Origin: Anoplolepis gracilipes
Lineage: Eukaryota; Arthropoda; Insecta; Hymenoptera; Formicidae
NCBI RefSeq assembly: GCF_047496725.1
Contig: NC_132984.1
Location: 2,553,001 to 2,617,000, forward strand
Direction: 5' to 3'
DNA length: 64,000 nt
The translations under genes and the position numbers were made by a program. Under the pieces are notes generated by a model that saw only the letters and a list, made by a program, of their open reading frames with translations, ran no database searches and was not told where the DNA came from. Of this stretch, positions 46,801 to 60,997 are shown one piece after another (position 1 is the stretch's first letter; each line of letters starts with the position of its first letter).

Positions 46801-49800
46801 ATTCCTTTCATGATGACAATGATACATTAACTGACTTCCTCGTCTCAAGTCTCGACCTATCATCTAGATAGACGATACGACGATACTATCTACTTTGACA
46901 GGAGCGCTTTCTCTTATCCTCATATGGAAGTGTGTTTGCTCTTCAAGTCCTTGAACTTCAACAGACTATCGGATTCAGAATCTTTCGTTCATTCGACATG
47001 AGACACTTATAGGTTTGTAAATCTGTATTACGAATTTTTTTAATGATTTTTAGATGGCTTTTATACATATTTAAATTTCCTTCTTTTTATAAATTTATAA
47101 GGGAAACTTTTTCTTTTCGTGCGTACGATATTTACGATTTTTCTACTTTTACTCTTCTTTACTCCACTGTCTCAAGTATCGCTGTATCAAAGTTAGAATT
47201 CAGATTGGAAGACGAAGGGAAGACTGTTTTGCCTAAAGGTCAAAGCAACTTCGCCGACCGACTTCATGCAGTCTGCTTATTTCCCAGGCAACCTTATTCA
47301 GTGGGATACTTTCTTATTATGTGGTTCAACCGGAAAATTACGTCGCTCTATATGAAGAGTGATATCCATCATGCTCTTATTACGTGCTTAATTCGCTTTA
47401 CCGATTGTTGCGGGATACCGTTGATGAATATATTTATGTATGTCTTGAAAAACCTACGTTCTTCTTCTACCTTCTATTATTATTACTATTTTTTTAGAAA
47501 CTGTGTATTTTTGAATCTTTTATCCTTTTCGTCGCGATCGGTTAATAAATATTGTAATAAAAAAATATCATGAATCTACTGTTCAAATTTAAGAAAATCT
47601 AACTTGTAGATTTTTGGAAATTTTGCAAATTAGACTTTAATTTGTTTGATTTTATTTAAAATAATGGTAAGATACTTATCGCATATGTTTATCGTCCATC
47701 GAAAAGTAGTGTTAAAGAAAACTTAGCGTCTACTATTACATAACTAATACTTTGATATACACATAGATAGCTCGTTTCACTTTAGAAACTTATTATTTGC
47801 TATGCATATCATTAAAAGTTGTTACCCTCTTTAATTCAGAAACTTGCATAGACCAAACTCACGATATAATGTAACATGCTGAAGTTGTTCATTGCAACAA
47901 TAGACAACTCCGATTATTGTAAAATTTTCAGTTTAATCCTTTGGATTATTTAACAGTTTATTTAAACAAAAGAAAATACTATTTTACATTATTTTATCAT
48001 TATGCTACATAAATTCTATTTTTCTTACTTTCACTAATTTTTACTAAATTTAACTAAAATATTATATCACTTGAGAATCAAAATTTTTTCACGAAAATGT
48101 CAGCAAACAAAAAACTTAAAAATATCTCTACTTAAAGTCACTTACTAATTGTTAGTGCAGTGAGTGTTTAAGTATCAAAGTTTCAATTGTAAAGAAGTTG
48201 TAGCTCTAGTAAATGTCTATTTTTTGATTGTCGATCGATGTAAAAGCAGTGAAGACCATATATTATATAAGCTATTATAAATTGGTATATAGCGGCTTTA
48301 CTGTGCTCTCTGTGTGAACCGAACATCTTCTCTATCGAAACCAAAAATATCCTTTAATATACTATAATTTATAATCCACGATGTTCTATTAAAGGATTCC
48401 TGCTATATTTTGCAAGTTTTTTATTTGAAATTTTTATTGCTTGAAATTTACATCACTAGACTGGAATAGCTTCGCGAGAAAGTTTCGACTCTACGACAGT
48501 ATAAAAAATTCTCCTGTGCTCTATTAAAATACTACGTAAAGACTTGTCTATGCATGAAGAGCAGTGGCCTTACCCTTTTTGTTAATTGCGTGTCCATCAT
48601 AAAGTTATGCACGTGCTTCTCCGCCCGCGTAAGTTCGAGCTTCCTGGAGACGACTGCCACCAGTAAAGCGGTGCACCCGGCGCCCTAAAAATTTGAAGAA
48701 AAAAAATATTTTCTGCGAGTTTGTTCCACATGAAATGTGCGTATATATTTTAAAATTGCCTCTTTCTTTCTTTAGCTTCCGAAATTTCTAAATATCCGTG
48801 ATTTCCAAACATTCTATATAATTTTTTTTAATTTTAATCATACAATAAAGAAACTTATTTTCAATAATGTAAATCTTTTGTCTCACAATTACAATATTTT
48901 TACCATTTTTACTTTACTATTTTTATTACATTATTAGTTTTCTAATTCTTTTTTTAAGCAACATTAGTTTCATTAATTTGATTGCGAAACTATTTGTTGG
49001 AAAATAGAATATTTCCGCAGAAAGAGAGAGATTACCATTAAAAGTTAACGGTCAAAATCTCAAGCTGAGCAATCTCTCGGATTATAGTTTCAGGTTGCCG
49101 TCAAGTTAGCGGTAATTTATAAATATTTTTTGTATAAAGAAACTTACTTTCACTAATATAATAAGACTGATTTTTGTCTCATAATTACACTATTTTCATC
49201 ACATTTTTACTTTACTATTTTTATTACATTATTAGTTTTATAATTCTTTTTTTAAGCAACATTAGTTTCATTAATTTGATTGCGAAACTATTTGTTGGAA
49301 AATAGAATATTTCCGCAGAAAGAGAGGGATTGCCATTAACAGTCAACAGGCAGAATCTCAGACTGAGCAATTTCGCACCATTTAAGCGACGCAACCAGCG
49401 CATTAATGTTCACGAGAGAAAGAAAGAAAGATTATTAACTGACAAGGGGAGGTGAGAACTATTAAACATATCGTGACTTATATGTTCGGATTTCCGGCAA
49501 CAACCATCGTGCTCGCGCAGCGGAAGTTTCGAGGAATTGGCTAGCATCTCTGGAAGCAGCCATGCGTTGGTTATCAACTCGGAGATAGTTACGAATTAAC
49601 TGGAATTACGGATTAACTCGCGGAAGTGCGAGTAAGATGCCGGGCGGAAGGAAGGTACATATAACGAGGAGCGACTTCCCACATTCCCGTGGGAACGAAC
49701 GGACGTGGCGTTTATTGTGTCCTACGTCGTCTTTAATTACATAGACACGGCGTGTAAGCATGTTAAAGGAACAACACGAACGGGACGAAACACTGCGTGT

Positions 49801-52800
49801 AAATCGGGACGAGCGATTTGTCAACTACTGGTATCGGAATCACGATCGATCGCTCGTTCGTTTATTACGGTCGTCCGCTCCTGTAATGAAGCCCTGGTCG
49901 GGCGCGGTGCTTAACGCGAGGAGTTACATCGAGTGTTACATGCCTGCGGAGTTCCGCGAGTCTGGACATGCGGATGCAGTATATATATATCTCGTAGTTT
50001 GCGGTAATCTCGGTAAGGATTAACGACCATAGTGATTGGTAATACGATGCCTGTAACCGATGACTTTAGCCGGAATAATTGTTGTACAATTCGGAAAAAT
50101 TCACATATTTTTCGGCTCGTGATATGGAAAGATATAATGCCTTATTTATTAAAAAAAAAAAATATATATATATATATATAACAATTATTTTTCTAAAATA
50201 ATTTCTCTAAAAAGCCTTCCTTTTTTAAAAAAATCTTTCTTTTTCTCTCTCGCAAAGTTTTATCATATATATATGTATATCTCCTCGGAGATGCATCGTT
50301 GATGATCGACACTGATCGCGAGCGACGCTGGATGGTGGAAAAAATTTCACGACACGGTGCCGGTTTACGTCCTGTCCTTACCATCATCCCGGTGGAGACG
50401 GCTATACCTCGACCGCAGTATGTGTTGGGCACAATGTCGCCGAAGCCGACGCTCAGGAAAGTGATGGCGATGAGCCACATGGCGTTGAGGAGATTTGCGT
50501 GTTCCTCGTCGTGGAACCTGTCGTGGCAAAGCGACAAGCGCATTATTTCAACGACGAGCGCAACGCGCGACGGTTGAACGCAATATTTTGCTTTTATGAA
50601 TCATCAAAATCTCTTTTAAAAATCTTGATACGTTCCGGGGCAGATAATTTGATTTATAAAATTGATATTTGAAATTGAAATTCTTAAAAACGTAAACTTA
50701 TAAATAATAAAAAAACGAAAATGCGATTGAAAAAAAAAAAAAAACTATTTATGAAATAATCCTTTTTCAATTCTTCTAACAATAAAAATCTAGAAAACTG
50801 TATATTGATACTTTTTTAATTGATATTAAAAACTTGTTTATAAATCTCTAAGAGCTTAATCTTCTTGATATTATTTTGAAAATATAATTTCTAATAATGA
50901 AATTTGCTAGTCCTTTCTTAATAGCGGTTCGATATATCTATCTTGCCACAGCGTTCAATCTCCTATCCGTGGGATAAGCATTAGGGCAACTACGGCAAGT
51001 TGGGGCATGAATGATAGCGTTATTATGCCCCCCGTGAGATTCATTATCAAGCATGAGGAAGATGCGGGCGGCATAATCTGCGTCGTAAAATGGTTTTAAC
51101 GACCCTGTTACACAGTTCGGTCGACGTTAGACGCTTTCGTCCGCATCTTTCACAAATTTCAATCTTTGTCAAAATATCTGCGAATCGACAAATCGGAATC
51201 TTTTAAAATAATAAATTAATCATGTTAAAAATTTCAGTGTTTTAATGTTTCCCATTTCTTCTTCTCTTCCCGCGGGAAAGATGAAAATATTATGAAAATT
51301 TTAAAAGCCAGTGAAAAGTTTTTAAATAATAACGGTAAATGTTTTATCGTCGTGTGAGATGATGAATATAGTCGATCGGAGGTGAAGAAAAATCGTTCGA
51401 AATTAAGCGTGTAACAAATGCGACTTCCTTAAACTTTTTTTATTTACTTGTCGAAAACGTGCCCGTTTAAACTTGATGCGACGAACAATCTATTCCTATC
51501 CCATGAAAGTCTCATGGAACAGGATTATTCTCGTAGCAACATTGATTGCATGAGTGATTGTCGACCATGCGTACCGTGAAAATCGCGTTACTGTCGTGGA
51601 AATTCGCGCTGTCACGTAGTATGCGTGGACGTTTACTGAATAAAATACTATTCGGATTTCGCAACAATTTCCGACCCCATAATCCAAGCGTGAAACTGGC
51701 CGCAGGGCCCGCGGTCGTTTACGGTGATGTGAGAGCAAAATTAACAAATTGATCTTTTAATTTTCAATGCAGATGCAAATGTACAACCGCAAATTCAATA
51801 ATTTCATATACTATTAGTTAGTTTACTTTAGCAAATAATACGAGGGCATCACGTATCATTGTTGTAAAATAAATTTAGAAGAAATTGTATACAACACATT
51901 CACACACACATTTTATATAAAATTTAAAACAAAAATAATAATGCTAATTAAATAAAATTTAATAATCTAAAATTTTGAAACTAAAATACTTTTACATAAT
52001 AAGTAAAATTAATTGTAATAAAGAGAGAAATATAAATCGATGATACGACAATAATTTACAATCATATAATTGTGACACGTTTTACATATTTACTTAATAT
52101 CATCAATACTAAAAGAGAAATTTAAATAAATTTACTTGATGCAACCACTTGTTGGGAGAATTTTACATAAACATCAATATTTCACGCGCGTGTGCTATTT
52201 ATTAAAAATAACAGGATTAGAGTGATAAAACAGAATAAGTATAAAAAGATTAAAACTTTTTTCATAAATTTGCCAAACAAAATTTTCCGCGCGATATCGA
52301 TGTCTGCGGTACTCGCGTATTCATCCAATGGAAACGGTGTCGGGAAGTTGAATATGTTCCTACCATTATCGGGACTATTATCATAATCGACTATCGGAAA
52401 AGGTGGAACGCGATAAATCAAATGTAAAAGCGCACACGATTTCAATGATCGCCCCCTCAAGTGAAACAATGAAACAGTCGATCGCGAGTTCACACAGAAT
52501 CGCTCATAATCGAAGGCTTTCGCCGGATGTCGGGACAGGCAGAGATCAACATTAGCAGAGTGATAAATATTTCAATTAAACGCGTGGATGGGTGAAGGCC
52601 CGTCCATTACAAAAGAACCGGGAGATTTTATTGAGGCGATGGATAGGAGGAATCCTTTCCTTCGCTTCTCTGCTTCGAGACCTAACCTGACGGGATCCTT
52701 GAAAGCAGCCATCGGTCGTCGCCTCGATATTGCCAAGGCAAAGATTGATTATTCCTGAAATCGCAGCGCGGCTATTTACGGGGAGAATTTAATTATCAGC

Positions 52801-55800
52801 CGGTCTCTCCAGGAATCACTAAATTCCAACGGCGATCGTCAACGACCAACCCTAATCGAGAACGCGTTTTCCTACTTCCTTCCCTCTTCTCCCGCAAGGA
52901 TACCGAGATTTATGGTTACGTCGCGGGATTTCGCGATGGATGGACGCGCCATTAGGTCATAGATCAATCATCGCAAGCAAATGAGTCGCGTCCATTGGAC
53001 TGTACATGATTTCAAAATGCATTGTCAGTGTTCCTCCTCCCGTTGGGAATTGGACATGAATAATGTGGGACAACTACTGTTACTTTACTGACAGAGCGAA
53101 TGTAAAAAAAGAAATAAAACACTTTCAAAAGCTTGGCTACCGGGGAATAAATCAAGAAACTAGAAAAAGAAAAAAGCGCGAAGAAAAACAAAGAAAAAGT
53201 ACAGATTATTTTAATAATGTCGATAGTTGTATAAAGCTATCGAATGTAAACACTTGGAGAAATCTCGATTAATTTTGAAACTATAATTACATAGTAAATC
53301 TTTATCTTGAAATTTTATATAGTCATATAATATTGTAAAGAGATGAAAAACTTATATATATATATGTTGTATATTTTATATACAGTAGCAGTAGTAGAGT
53401 TTACCTTTCGCACTGTCGTAACGTCCACGAGGCGATGATCCACAGGGAGACCATGAAGACCAGAAGTACCGTACCGGGACAGATGGTCATCAGGGTCTTG
53501 AGGACGAACCTGGTGTTAAAGTTGATGCGATTCAAGGCCCCTATGCTACGCGACGACGCGTCCGTGAAGAGCTTCGAGTGTAGCAGCATCACGCGACAGA
53601 TGAGGTAGAGCCTGAGGAACATGGGCAACGAGAGGGTGACGTCGTACGGCACCCACTTGGAGCCGATGTCGCCGTTCTTGTTTGCCAGCTTGGTCGTCCA
53701 CAGGAAGTAATACTCGCCCGGAATCGGGTGAATCGCGCAGATCGCCAGCTCCACCGTGATCTGCGCGATCCGCTGCCAGGTCATCGCGATCCGCCAGTCG
53801 TCCGCGCAGTTATCAATCATGAACAACTGTCATCCAACATAGAAATTGACAGATCGTACATATAAGTACACATAGTTTCATCAACCTAAATCATCTGATC
53901 AGCTGTTCAGCACTGACAGAGATTTGTGCTTAAGTCGCATACGATTTTTCCAACAATATTTGAATAATTTATTACTTCAATTATTATGTATTACATAAGT
54001 AAAAAGATATTATAATATGATATAACATAATTTTTTAAATTTATTTAATTTTATTATCTTTCAAGTTTTAGAAATAGAATTTTTTATTATTATTATTCTA
54101 TAATATTATTATATTATGTATATAAGGCAATCTAAAAATTGGAAAATATAAATATGTTTCCGAGATAAGGAATAACCAAATATTTACGAATAATTTTTGC
54201 GTTATATTATAATATAATAATATTATATTATAATAGAATGAATTGCAATTATTTGATTATTATTTATCTTGAAAATATATTTTCAAATTTTCTTATGCAT
54301 TTCTCCTTTATTGAAATAAAGAACTTTTAGTAATAAATATCACACGGAGATTAATATGCACGATTGTAATAATTATCAATCGTTGGGATCTTTATTCGTT
54401 CAGAATTGAACATTATTGAAAAAAAGTCGATTACACTCATCCATTTCGCACGATTGTCAAGCAAATACTAACAAACGAATAAATTAATTATGCCGTACCA
54501 TCCATATATATCGTATCATCGTGCGCGCACGTTCAAAGCGATTTTTGAGTGCATGTATCGATCGCGCGAAATTATACCAACCGAGACCAAATAAGCCTGC
54601 GTATTCCGTTATGAAAGCTCGCTCTTTGAGAGCGTTCGATTAATATGAATTCCGACCGCCTTGCTCGTAAACGTGATTAAAACGTTGCAACACGTACGTC
54701 GTTGTTTATCGCCGTCTATCTCGCTACATAGAGTTAGTTGTAACCGTACACAGGCCGCCGCCATTTCGGCAACAAATCATCCTTAACTCGGTAACGATCC
54801 TGCCAGATCTAAACAACTTGCGCTTAAAGGCTTCCACATACGTGTTACTCGAGATAGTGCAATTTGTTTCATATCGACGTCACTGATCCTCGTGACATTG
54901 CTGATTTTTATCATCTGTTTAACTTATATTTTCCCCCTCGATTCAAATATTCTAACAGCTTTTTTCACTCATTAAGATCTCATTTAACAAAACTTTGATA
55001 TAGTAAATTCAAGAATTCCTTTGATATCGCCATTATTTATTTGCTTCTCAGTTTATTAACTTTTTGTAAATTATCGTAGTATCTTGATATCACCAGGACC
55101 TTTGTTGAGTGATCACCGAATGCTTGCAACATCATAAATCATCTCTCAAGTTTTTCTCTCCTAGATGCAGCCGGGTCGGACCTCGAAAATTTCAAATTTC
55201 GACAATGGAGTTGTGTTCCGTTCTGAAAGTCCGGGGGAGATCCTCAGCGGGATGCGATATACATCCATCATCGCGCGCTTTTACATCCTGGCGATATCTC
55301 GCGGCCTGATACATCGCGGATATTTTGCAGCTCGTATTTCTCGTCCGGCGCGAAAGATGCAACCCGCCATCGCCTCGGGCGTTCTGAATGGATTAGTATA
55401 ATGCGGTGCAAGTCCATTTATTCGGAAGAATAATCTCCGCTGGAGACCGGGGAAAATGGCGGAGAAGGGAGGAGGTTTCGCGTGACAAGAGAAGGAAGAA
55501 TCCATTGCATCGAGAAAAACTGTATAAAGGGAATTTTGCATCGATATACTGGCAATTTATAGCGACAAAAATGCCGCAAAATTTAAAAAAGTAATATCAG
55601 ATTTAACGTCAATAATTTATGAATCCATAAATCCATGGCATTCCAACTTCCTTAATCTAAACGCACGCGATTATGATTTACGATATTACGATATCGTGTA
55701 GCATTTTTTTTTTTTTTTTTTTTTAATAAGAAACCGAACATGTCACAGATTTTGTTTTTACAGAACATCAACCAGTAGAATTTCCTCAAATTTTCTCTAA

Positions 55801-57931
55801 AACACACAGATAACGTTCGTTAAATTCACAACATATTTGTAAATGCAATTTCTTTTGCCGATAATTTAAATCGCATTATTTCTAGCGTCCGGAAAAAATT
55901 GAGATTATTAATTTAATATTGATTAATCAAATTTGTAATAAATCGAATCAAATTATTTCCATTTAAGGATCTTAGAAATTTGACGTATCAAGAATCTGCG
56001 ATAATTGCGGGATTTGAACAGATTTATTTAGTACAAAGTACTAAATACAATGGATACGTATAGAACAAGAAGTAGACGGAGAAGAGAATGATGAGAGAAA
56101 CTTGCGCAGCAGATGACATCGATCAGAACGACAGCGACGTTTCCCGTGGGAGACCCATTCGCTCTGCGGCGCCAGGTTAGGAATATCGGCAAATCTGCGC
56201 ATGCAAATCCTTGATAAACGACAATCAACAGGTGCCGAAAGGTCAGCAGGCCATTAGGCTCTTAGCCAGCCGTTGCTGCTCCAAGATTGCATGCGCCAGC
56301 TTGGAGTGGCCGAGCTGGTTATCATCGAAAACCTCCGCTCCTAATGTTTCCGAGATCATAGACAATAAGTGCGATCAATAGTTTGCCGCAGTTGAAAGAG
56401 AGTTTAAATAATTTTTCGCGAATTTATCTTTGAAACTGATAAATGACAGATAACAGACGGAACGATTTATTTTCGTTCACCTAAATTCGTTTCTATAATA
56501 ATTTGAATTTCAGGCGCGCGGGTGATTTGTTGTTAAATAATTTACAACAAATAATGACTTGCTTCAAAGTTTCCTTTTTTAACGACAATTAACTTTGCGA
56601 ATTCCAAGTATCCATTAAACTAAGTTTGTGCAACTTGTAGAATAATCGGTATAAGTGAAAAGACGTTTTATTTCTCAACTTACTTCCATTCAAACACATG
56701 CAAATTGCGTTCTGTGATAAATTTACAAGTATAAACACGCGTAAAGTTCTATTAAAATCCCAGGATTATGATTTCTATCTCGTGAAAAACCACAGGACTT
56801 GCTTCAACACAACAATCATTATGGCAAATTCTTGCAAAGATATTATCGCGATATCGAAGGGGAGGGAAGGGAGGGACAGCAGGGGGAAAGGTTCGATATA
56901 TCGCGTTGAAATTGCATCGCGTGACAACTGCGAGCTTGACGAGAACGTTTTTCCGACACATTGAGTCGGAATTATCCATTTGGGATACGGTAACGGATGT
57001 TGGCAGCTATCACATCTTTCTTTTTCACTTCGCGATCGACCTCAATATTCTAGAGAGACTTACAATAAACCCTTGATCTGTCATTCAGAGTTGACCTTTG
57101 CACCGTTTTACCGTCAAATAAAATTGACATGTGTGTGAGAAACTGATTTCTTTATTTTTATATATATATAATACAATATATAAATTCGTTTCTTAAAAAT
57201 GAGTCTATTATGGCTTTTAATCGATTATGCGCAAAAAAAAAAAATTTTTCTAAATTTATTAGAATTAGTGTTTTATACCGAGTATTATGTTAATTTTACT
57301 TCATCAATATTTTTAACGATTTTTATTTGTCGTAAAAAATGTTTGATTTAAAATTTAAAACCTCTTGCGATAGATAAAAGCAAGATTTAAAAATTCTCGC
57401 AAATCTACGATGCATTTATTTTTTCTAAAATTCAAACATTTACATTTCTTCCCAGTATCAAATTTACACTTTTATACATTCTTTTAAGACTCGCTCGGAG
57501 AAATCGGATACCAAAATTACACCGCCTTTCTTCTTCGCAGATCGCTCGGTACATAACGAAAGTCTTGGGTGTAAAAATTTAAAAGACCGTCGTAATGTCA
57601 ATATTTGAGTTGATGCTTAAACGTTCCAGCTTTACGCGGCTTTGCGAAGCTTCTTTCGCTGCCGGCCATTGGTATCTCATTAAGACGACTTCCTACCGTA
57701 GGCCGGAAGCAAATTGAGAGCTCAGCAGAAAGAGACTTCCCTTCGCCGGATATTATAATGAACACTTACCCCGGTTCATCTCTCTCCACGCGTGCTTTCA
57801 ATGCCCCGTCATTTTTCTCAAACTCCGCCATTATTATATCAAGATCATCAGCCAACTTTTTTTATTCAATAGGAATAAATTGAAAACTCTTTAACGATCT
57901 CTCTCGTCTTCTAAAAATTGTATTCGAGTAC

Positions 57932-57968
<37 letters not shown>

Positions 57969-59100
57969 ATAGCAAACAATCCCGGTATACATTCCGCACT
58001 TTCTGTGCAATCTTGACAAGTCTTGAAACTTTTATCTTAAGAGGGTCACAGAGAAAAGGGATCTATTCACAATTTCTGTGAAGATTTCCCCTACTATAGA
58101 GCGGAGAGCAGAAGTTAAAATAAAGATTCCGTGGGCTTCGCCGAGACAAATGTCTCGTTGCAAATTTCAAGCTTTCGAGTTCGCGCTCTTACTTGACGTA
58201 ACTTATTGATCTAAAACCGAAGGTCGTTGCATATTTATTCCTTCCGCGAATATGTCGTTACTCATTCAGTTGCCTACCTAGTTTCAAAGATTTAAAGCGC
58301 AACATGGGGCCCGGCCGCATAAATAATCCGCCGTCTGTAATCGTCGATGTTAAAGCGCGCGATTTTGCGCGTCGACTAGATAAAATTTAATCGCGCGCGC
58401 GCGCGCCTTGTTAATTGGCCTTTCATTAGCGGTGCATCAATACTACTTGCAAAATCACACGCACGCTATCGTATACAGTTTCCCGATTTCCCACGAACTC
58501 GACCGAACGGACGGTATAATAGAGGACTGTTACAAATCCCGCTATCACTGAGGCGTAATGTCTGTTCCGAACGATACGCTCGAAAATGCGAAAACAATTT
58601 CACCGGAATTATCTGTCCATTGAAGGAATTTAATTTGTTTATAACTATTCATAGTTGTTTATAACTATTATATTATAGTAGTTTATGTTTAACAGTTTAT
58701 AGAAATGCAATAATATCATTTATAAACATTGAATTATTATCTGCATAATTATGTATAATAATAATGTGTATCTATAACAATATAAGGAAAAATAATCATT
58801 TTTTCGGTTAAATTTTATATAAAATAATAAAATTATACAGAAATTACGTGAGCGAATGAATGATAGAATAATTTCTTGATTTTTGAAAGAATTAAAATGA
58901 TGTGTTTTTTACATTCCATTTTTTTAAATTTAGTGGATTTTTATGCAAAGTTCCCTTATTTTATTATTGCGATTATAATACTTTGATATGTGCATTGTAC
59001 GTACCTGAACTTCTAAGGCATGGTAAGCAAATATGAGGCCAAGCAGTATCACAGTAGACACAGAGATCAGGGTTTTCAGTGCTGTCGAGTAAAACGAGGC
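43869..59100 (-). CDS. SK: SK small-conductance calcium-activated K+ channel (5'-partial)
   Basis: Seven exons join in frame: 59100-59005, 53826-53405, 50517-50382, 48684-48574, 45179-45052, 44924-44855 and 44504-43869 (531 residues seen). The first visible exon is S2 (STALKTLISVSTVILLGL); S1 and the cytoplasmic N-terminus are right of the window. The 422-bp exon holds S3, S4 (SLPMFLRLYLICRVMLLHSK) and S5. The third has the pore and filter, FLSVGFGDIVPNTYCGRG, with Phe in place of the usual Tyr. S6 leads into the calmodulin-binding domain (RKLELTRAEKHVHNFMMDTQ, then NVLRETWLIYKHTRLVKR) and a coiled coil (RQDAVEERLVGLEDRL). The tail carries two poly-Gly tracts and a Ser/Thr/Pro-rich end. SK channels open on calcium-calmodulin and set after-hyperpolarisation in neurons and muscle. 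Introns are long, up to 5.2 kb. Confidence 0.95.
44172..44263 (-). repeat. Poly-glycine coding tracts in SK C-terminus
   Basis: Two GGN runs, about nine Gly each, separated by a short TISSGTSLGVS spacer. They are encoded by GGC/GGA-type triplets, so length polymorphism is likely. The tracts lie between the coiled coil and the Ser/Pro-rich tail and break no known domain. Confidence 0.9.
47043..47573 (+). other. 176-codon open frame in an SK intron, unrecognised
   Basis: A 176-codon frame opening MIFRWLLYIFKFPSFYKF, antisense to SK. It is Phe/Tyr/Ser-rich with no conserved motif I know. The middle (about 47190-47420) is less AT-rich than its surroundings, which slightly favours real or decayed coding sequence. 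It has no nearby splice partner or clear promoter. It could be a fossil gene, an exon of an unknown plus-strand gene, or chance. Confidence 0.15.
48845..49371. repeat. Tandem duplication of ~240 bp in an SK intron
   Basis: Blocks beginning at about 48845 and 49134 repeat the same order: ATAAAGAAACTTA, TTTGTCTCA-AATTACA, TTTTTACTTTACTATTTTTATTAC, AAGCAACATTAGTTTC, GATTGCGAAACTATTTG, and TTCCGCAGAAAGAGAG through CTGAGCAAT. The centre is nearly identical and the ends are more diverged. The copies are in direct orientation about 289 bp apart. The block lies in the intron just upstream of the first calmodulin-binding-domain exon. Confidence 0.85.
56859..56886 (+). other. G-quadruplex-type tract 1
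   Basis: Five G runs (4, 3, 3, 3 and 5) with loops of 1-6 nt on the plus strand, inside the large SK intron between the S2 and S3-S5 exons. The G-rich strand is the template strand for SK. Confidence 0.6.
57936..57966. repeat. Poly-A tract, 31 bases
   Basis: Uninterrupted run of A in the large SK intron. No retroposon body is recognisable upstream. Confidence 0.9.
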
Positions 59101-60414
59101 CTGAAACAAACAACGTTCCATTTAGTATATAAATATATGTATCTGTGAAATAACTTTATATTTATTTTATGTAACAACTGTTGATTTTCTTTAAAAGATG
59201 CGAGATCGAAAAATATATTGAGGTAAACAATCGCTGTTATTTTAGCATTTCGATATCACAAGAATTATAAATTACAGATGGAACATATATATGCATATAT
59301 ATCGATGAATTAATAATCAACTCGAACAATTGAGCGCTAATTCTGAGATTTAACTGCGCGTTGATTGCTCATTCTTTATACATGTGGAACAATAAAATAT
59401 TTGTAGCTTTCAATTCATGATGCGGTTAAAAAAGTGTCTATAAAAAAAAATCTTCCTTTTTCCTAATTTTATATCCAAAAAAGAAATTCAAAAAAATCAA
59501 AAAAGAGATAATTAATATTTATCCTATTTGAAAAACCTATTTGAAAAAAAAATCTAAGAGATTCCTTCATCATTAATTATCTTTTTACATCATTAAATAT
59601 CTAGCAAATCGAAAGTTCCCGATAACCTTGTTAATTTTTCGGATTATATTACATTATAAATCTGACAATTTCACGTCCCTGAATTTACTGCAGTTTCCCT
59701 GACGTTTTGAAATTTGTGAAGGTTAATTCCTACAAAACTATTATCGCTGTTTGTTTAGTTTCGCACACTGTGAGGCACCGTGTTAACTTCTATTAACGAG
59801 CTCCAAGTTACGTACACAGTAATTTCCGCTGATCTGATCGCATTGTCAAACGCATCTGTTTTTGTTTGAACGAATTTAAGCTAGGCTTGAAAGATACGCG
59901 CCCGGATATTCTAAAGTTTACAGAGCGTTTTAAGGGACGCCACCACCTCTATCATCTGAAAGGAGAGAAGTTCTTTGACCAATTCAAAGTTCATTTCCAA
60001 CCGTCCAACGTGAAGCATCCTTGTGTATTGTGAGACTTATATATCAAAATCTCGTTAAATTGACCTTTGAAATCGATCGTGGTACAAGTTATAACAGATT
60101 ACTCGATTACGCGAAACTGGAGAACGACATCGATATTGCATTGTCCAACTAACTACCGTTCTTCTCTCCATTCGCTTCTGTAACAAGCAGCATGGTCGGA
60201 AGATGGCTCCGACTCCACTTCTTGCATGCATATACATATGTAGTTACTCGATGTAAGTATGAGAACAATTTATGTAATTTTCGGTCAGGTGAATCGTCGG
60301 TCGCAATAACGAGCTGCTTTACGGCAGAACGACGACAATAAGGTCGCTGGTTGAGCAAAGCCTCTTCCACCATGTAACATGGAAAAGGATTAAGAGCTCA
60401 TAAGAACGATGGTA

Positions 60415-60448
60415 GGGAAGGGTAGGGAAGGGAAGGGAAGGGAAGGGG
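60415..60448 (+). other. G-quadruplex-type tract 2
   Basis: Seven consecutive G runs of three or four, each separated by only AA or TA. Such short loops are the strongest class of predicted G-quadruplex. It lies about 0.55 kb downstream, in the direction of SK transcription, of the candidate alternative first exon. Confidence 0.75.
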
Positions 60449-60997
60449 TGCCAAGAGGGGAAAAAGTCGATTTAAATATTAGTCTCGCTTGACAAAATTT
60501 TCTTCACAAATGTCAGACATATAATCTCGTCGGAGATATTTAAATTTAAATGATTCTATTATTTCTATCCGCAAGATTACATTCGTGAGATATTAAGAGA
60601 GAATTCTTTTATTCATTGCAAAAAAGATAATTTGGAATACATAAAACAAAATCTGGACACATATATATACATACACGAATGTTTTGTTAAAATAGCGTTG
60701 TTAAATACTTAATTACATTGTTAAATTATACCGCTATTTTTATTCAACTTTTGTAGCGCTTTTACCGAAGCTTTCGTATCTGGTTGGGTGAGATTTCTGG
60801 TCGTCGCATAAATGGATTAAGGGATTAGGAGGTGCGCCATAAAATATGAACGCGAAATCCATTTTCGCCCGACCTTAGTTGACTTTACGAGTGCTATAGC
60901 GCCGGTTAGGTGAATACGTGAAATTGCTATCGTGATATTATGCGGCGCGTTACAATGTCTCAAGTTGTGAAAATTTGTGCGTGTGCCTAATACTTAC

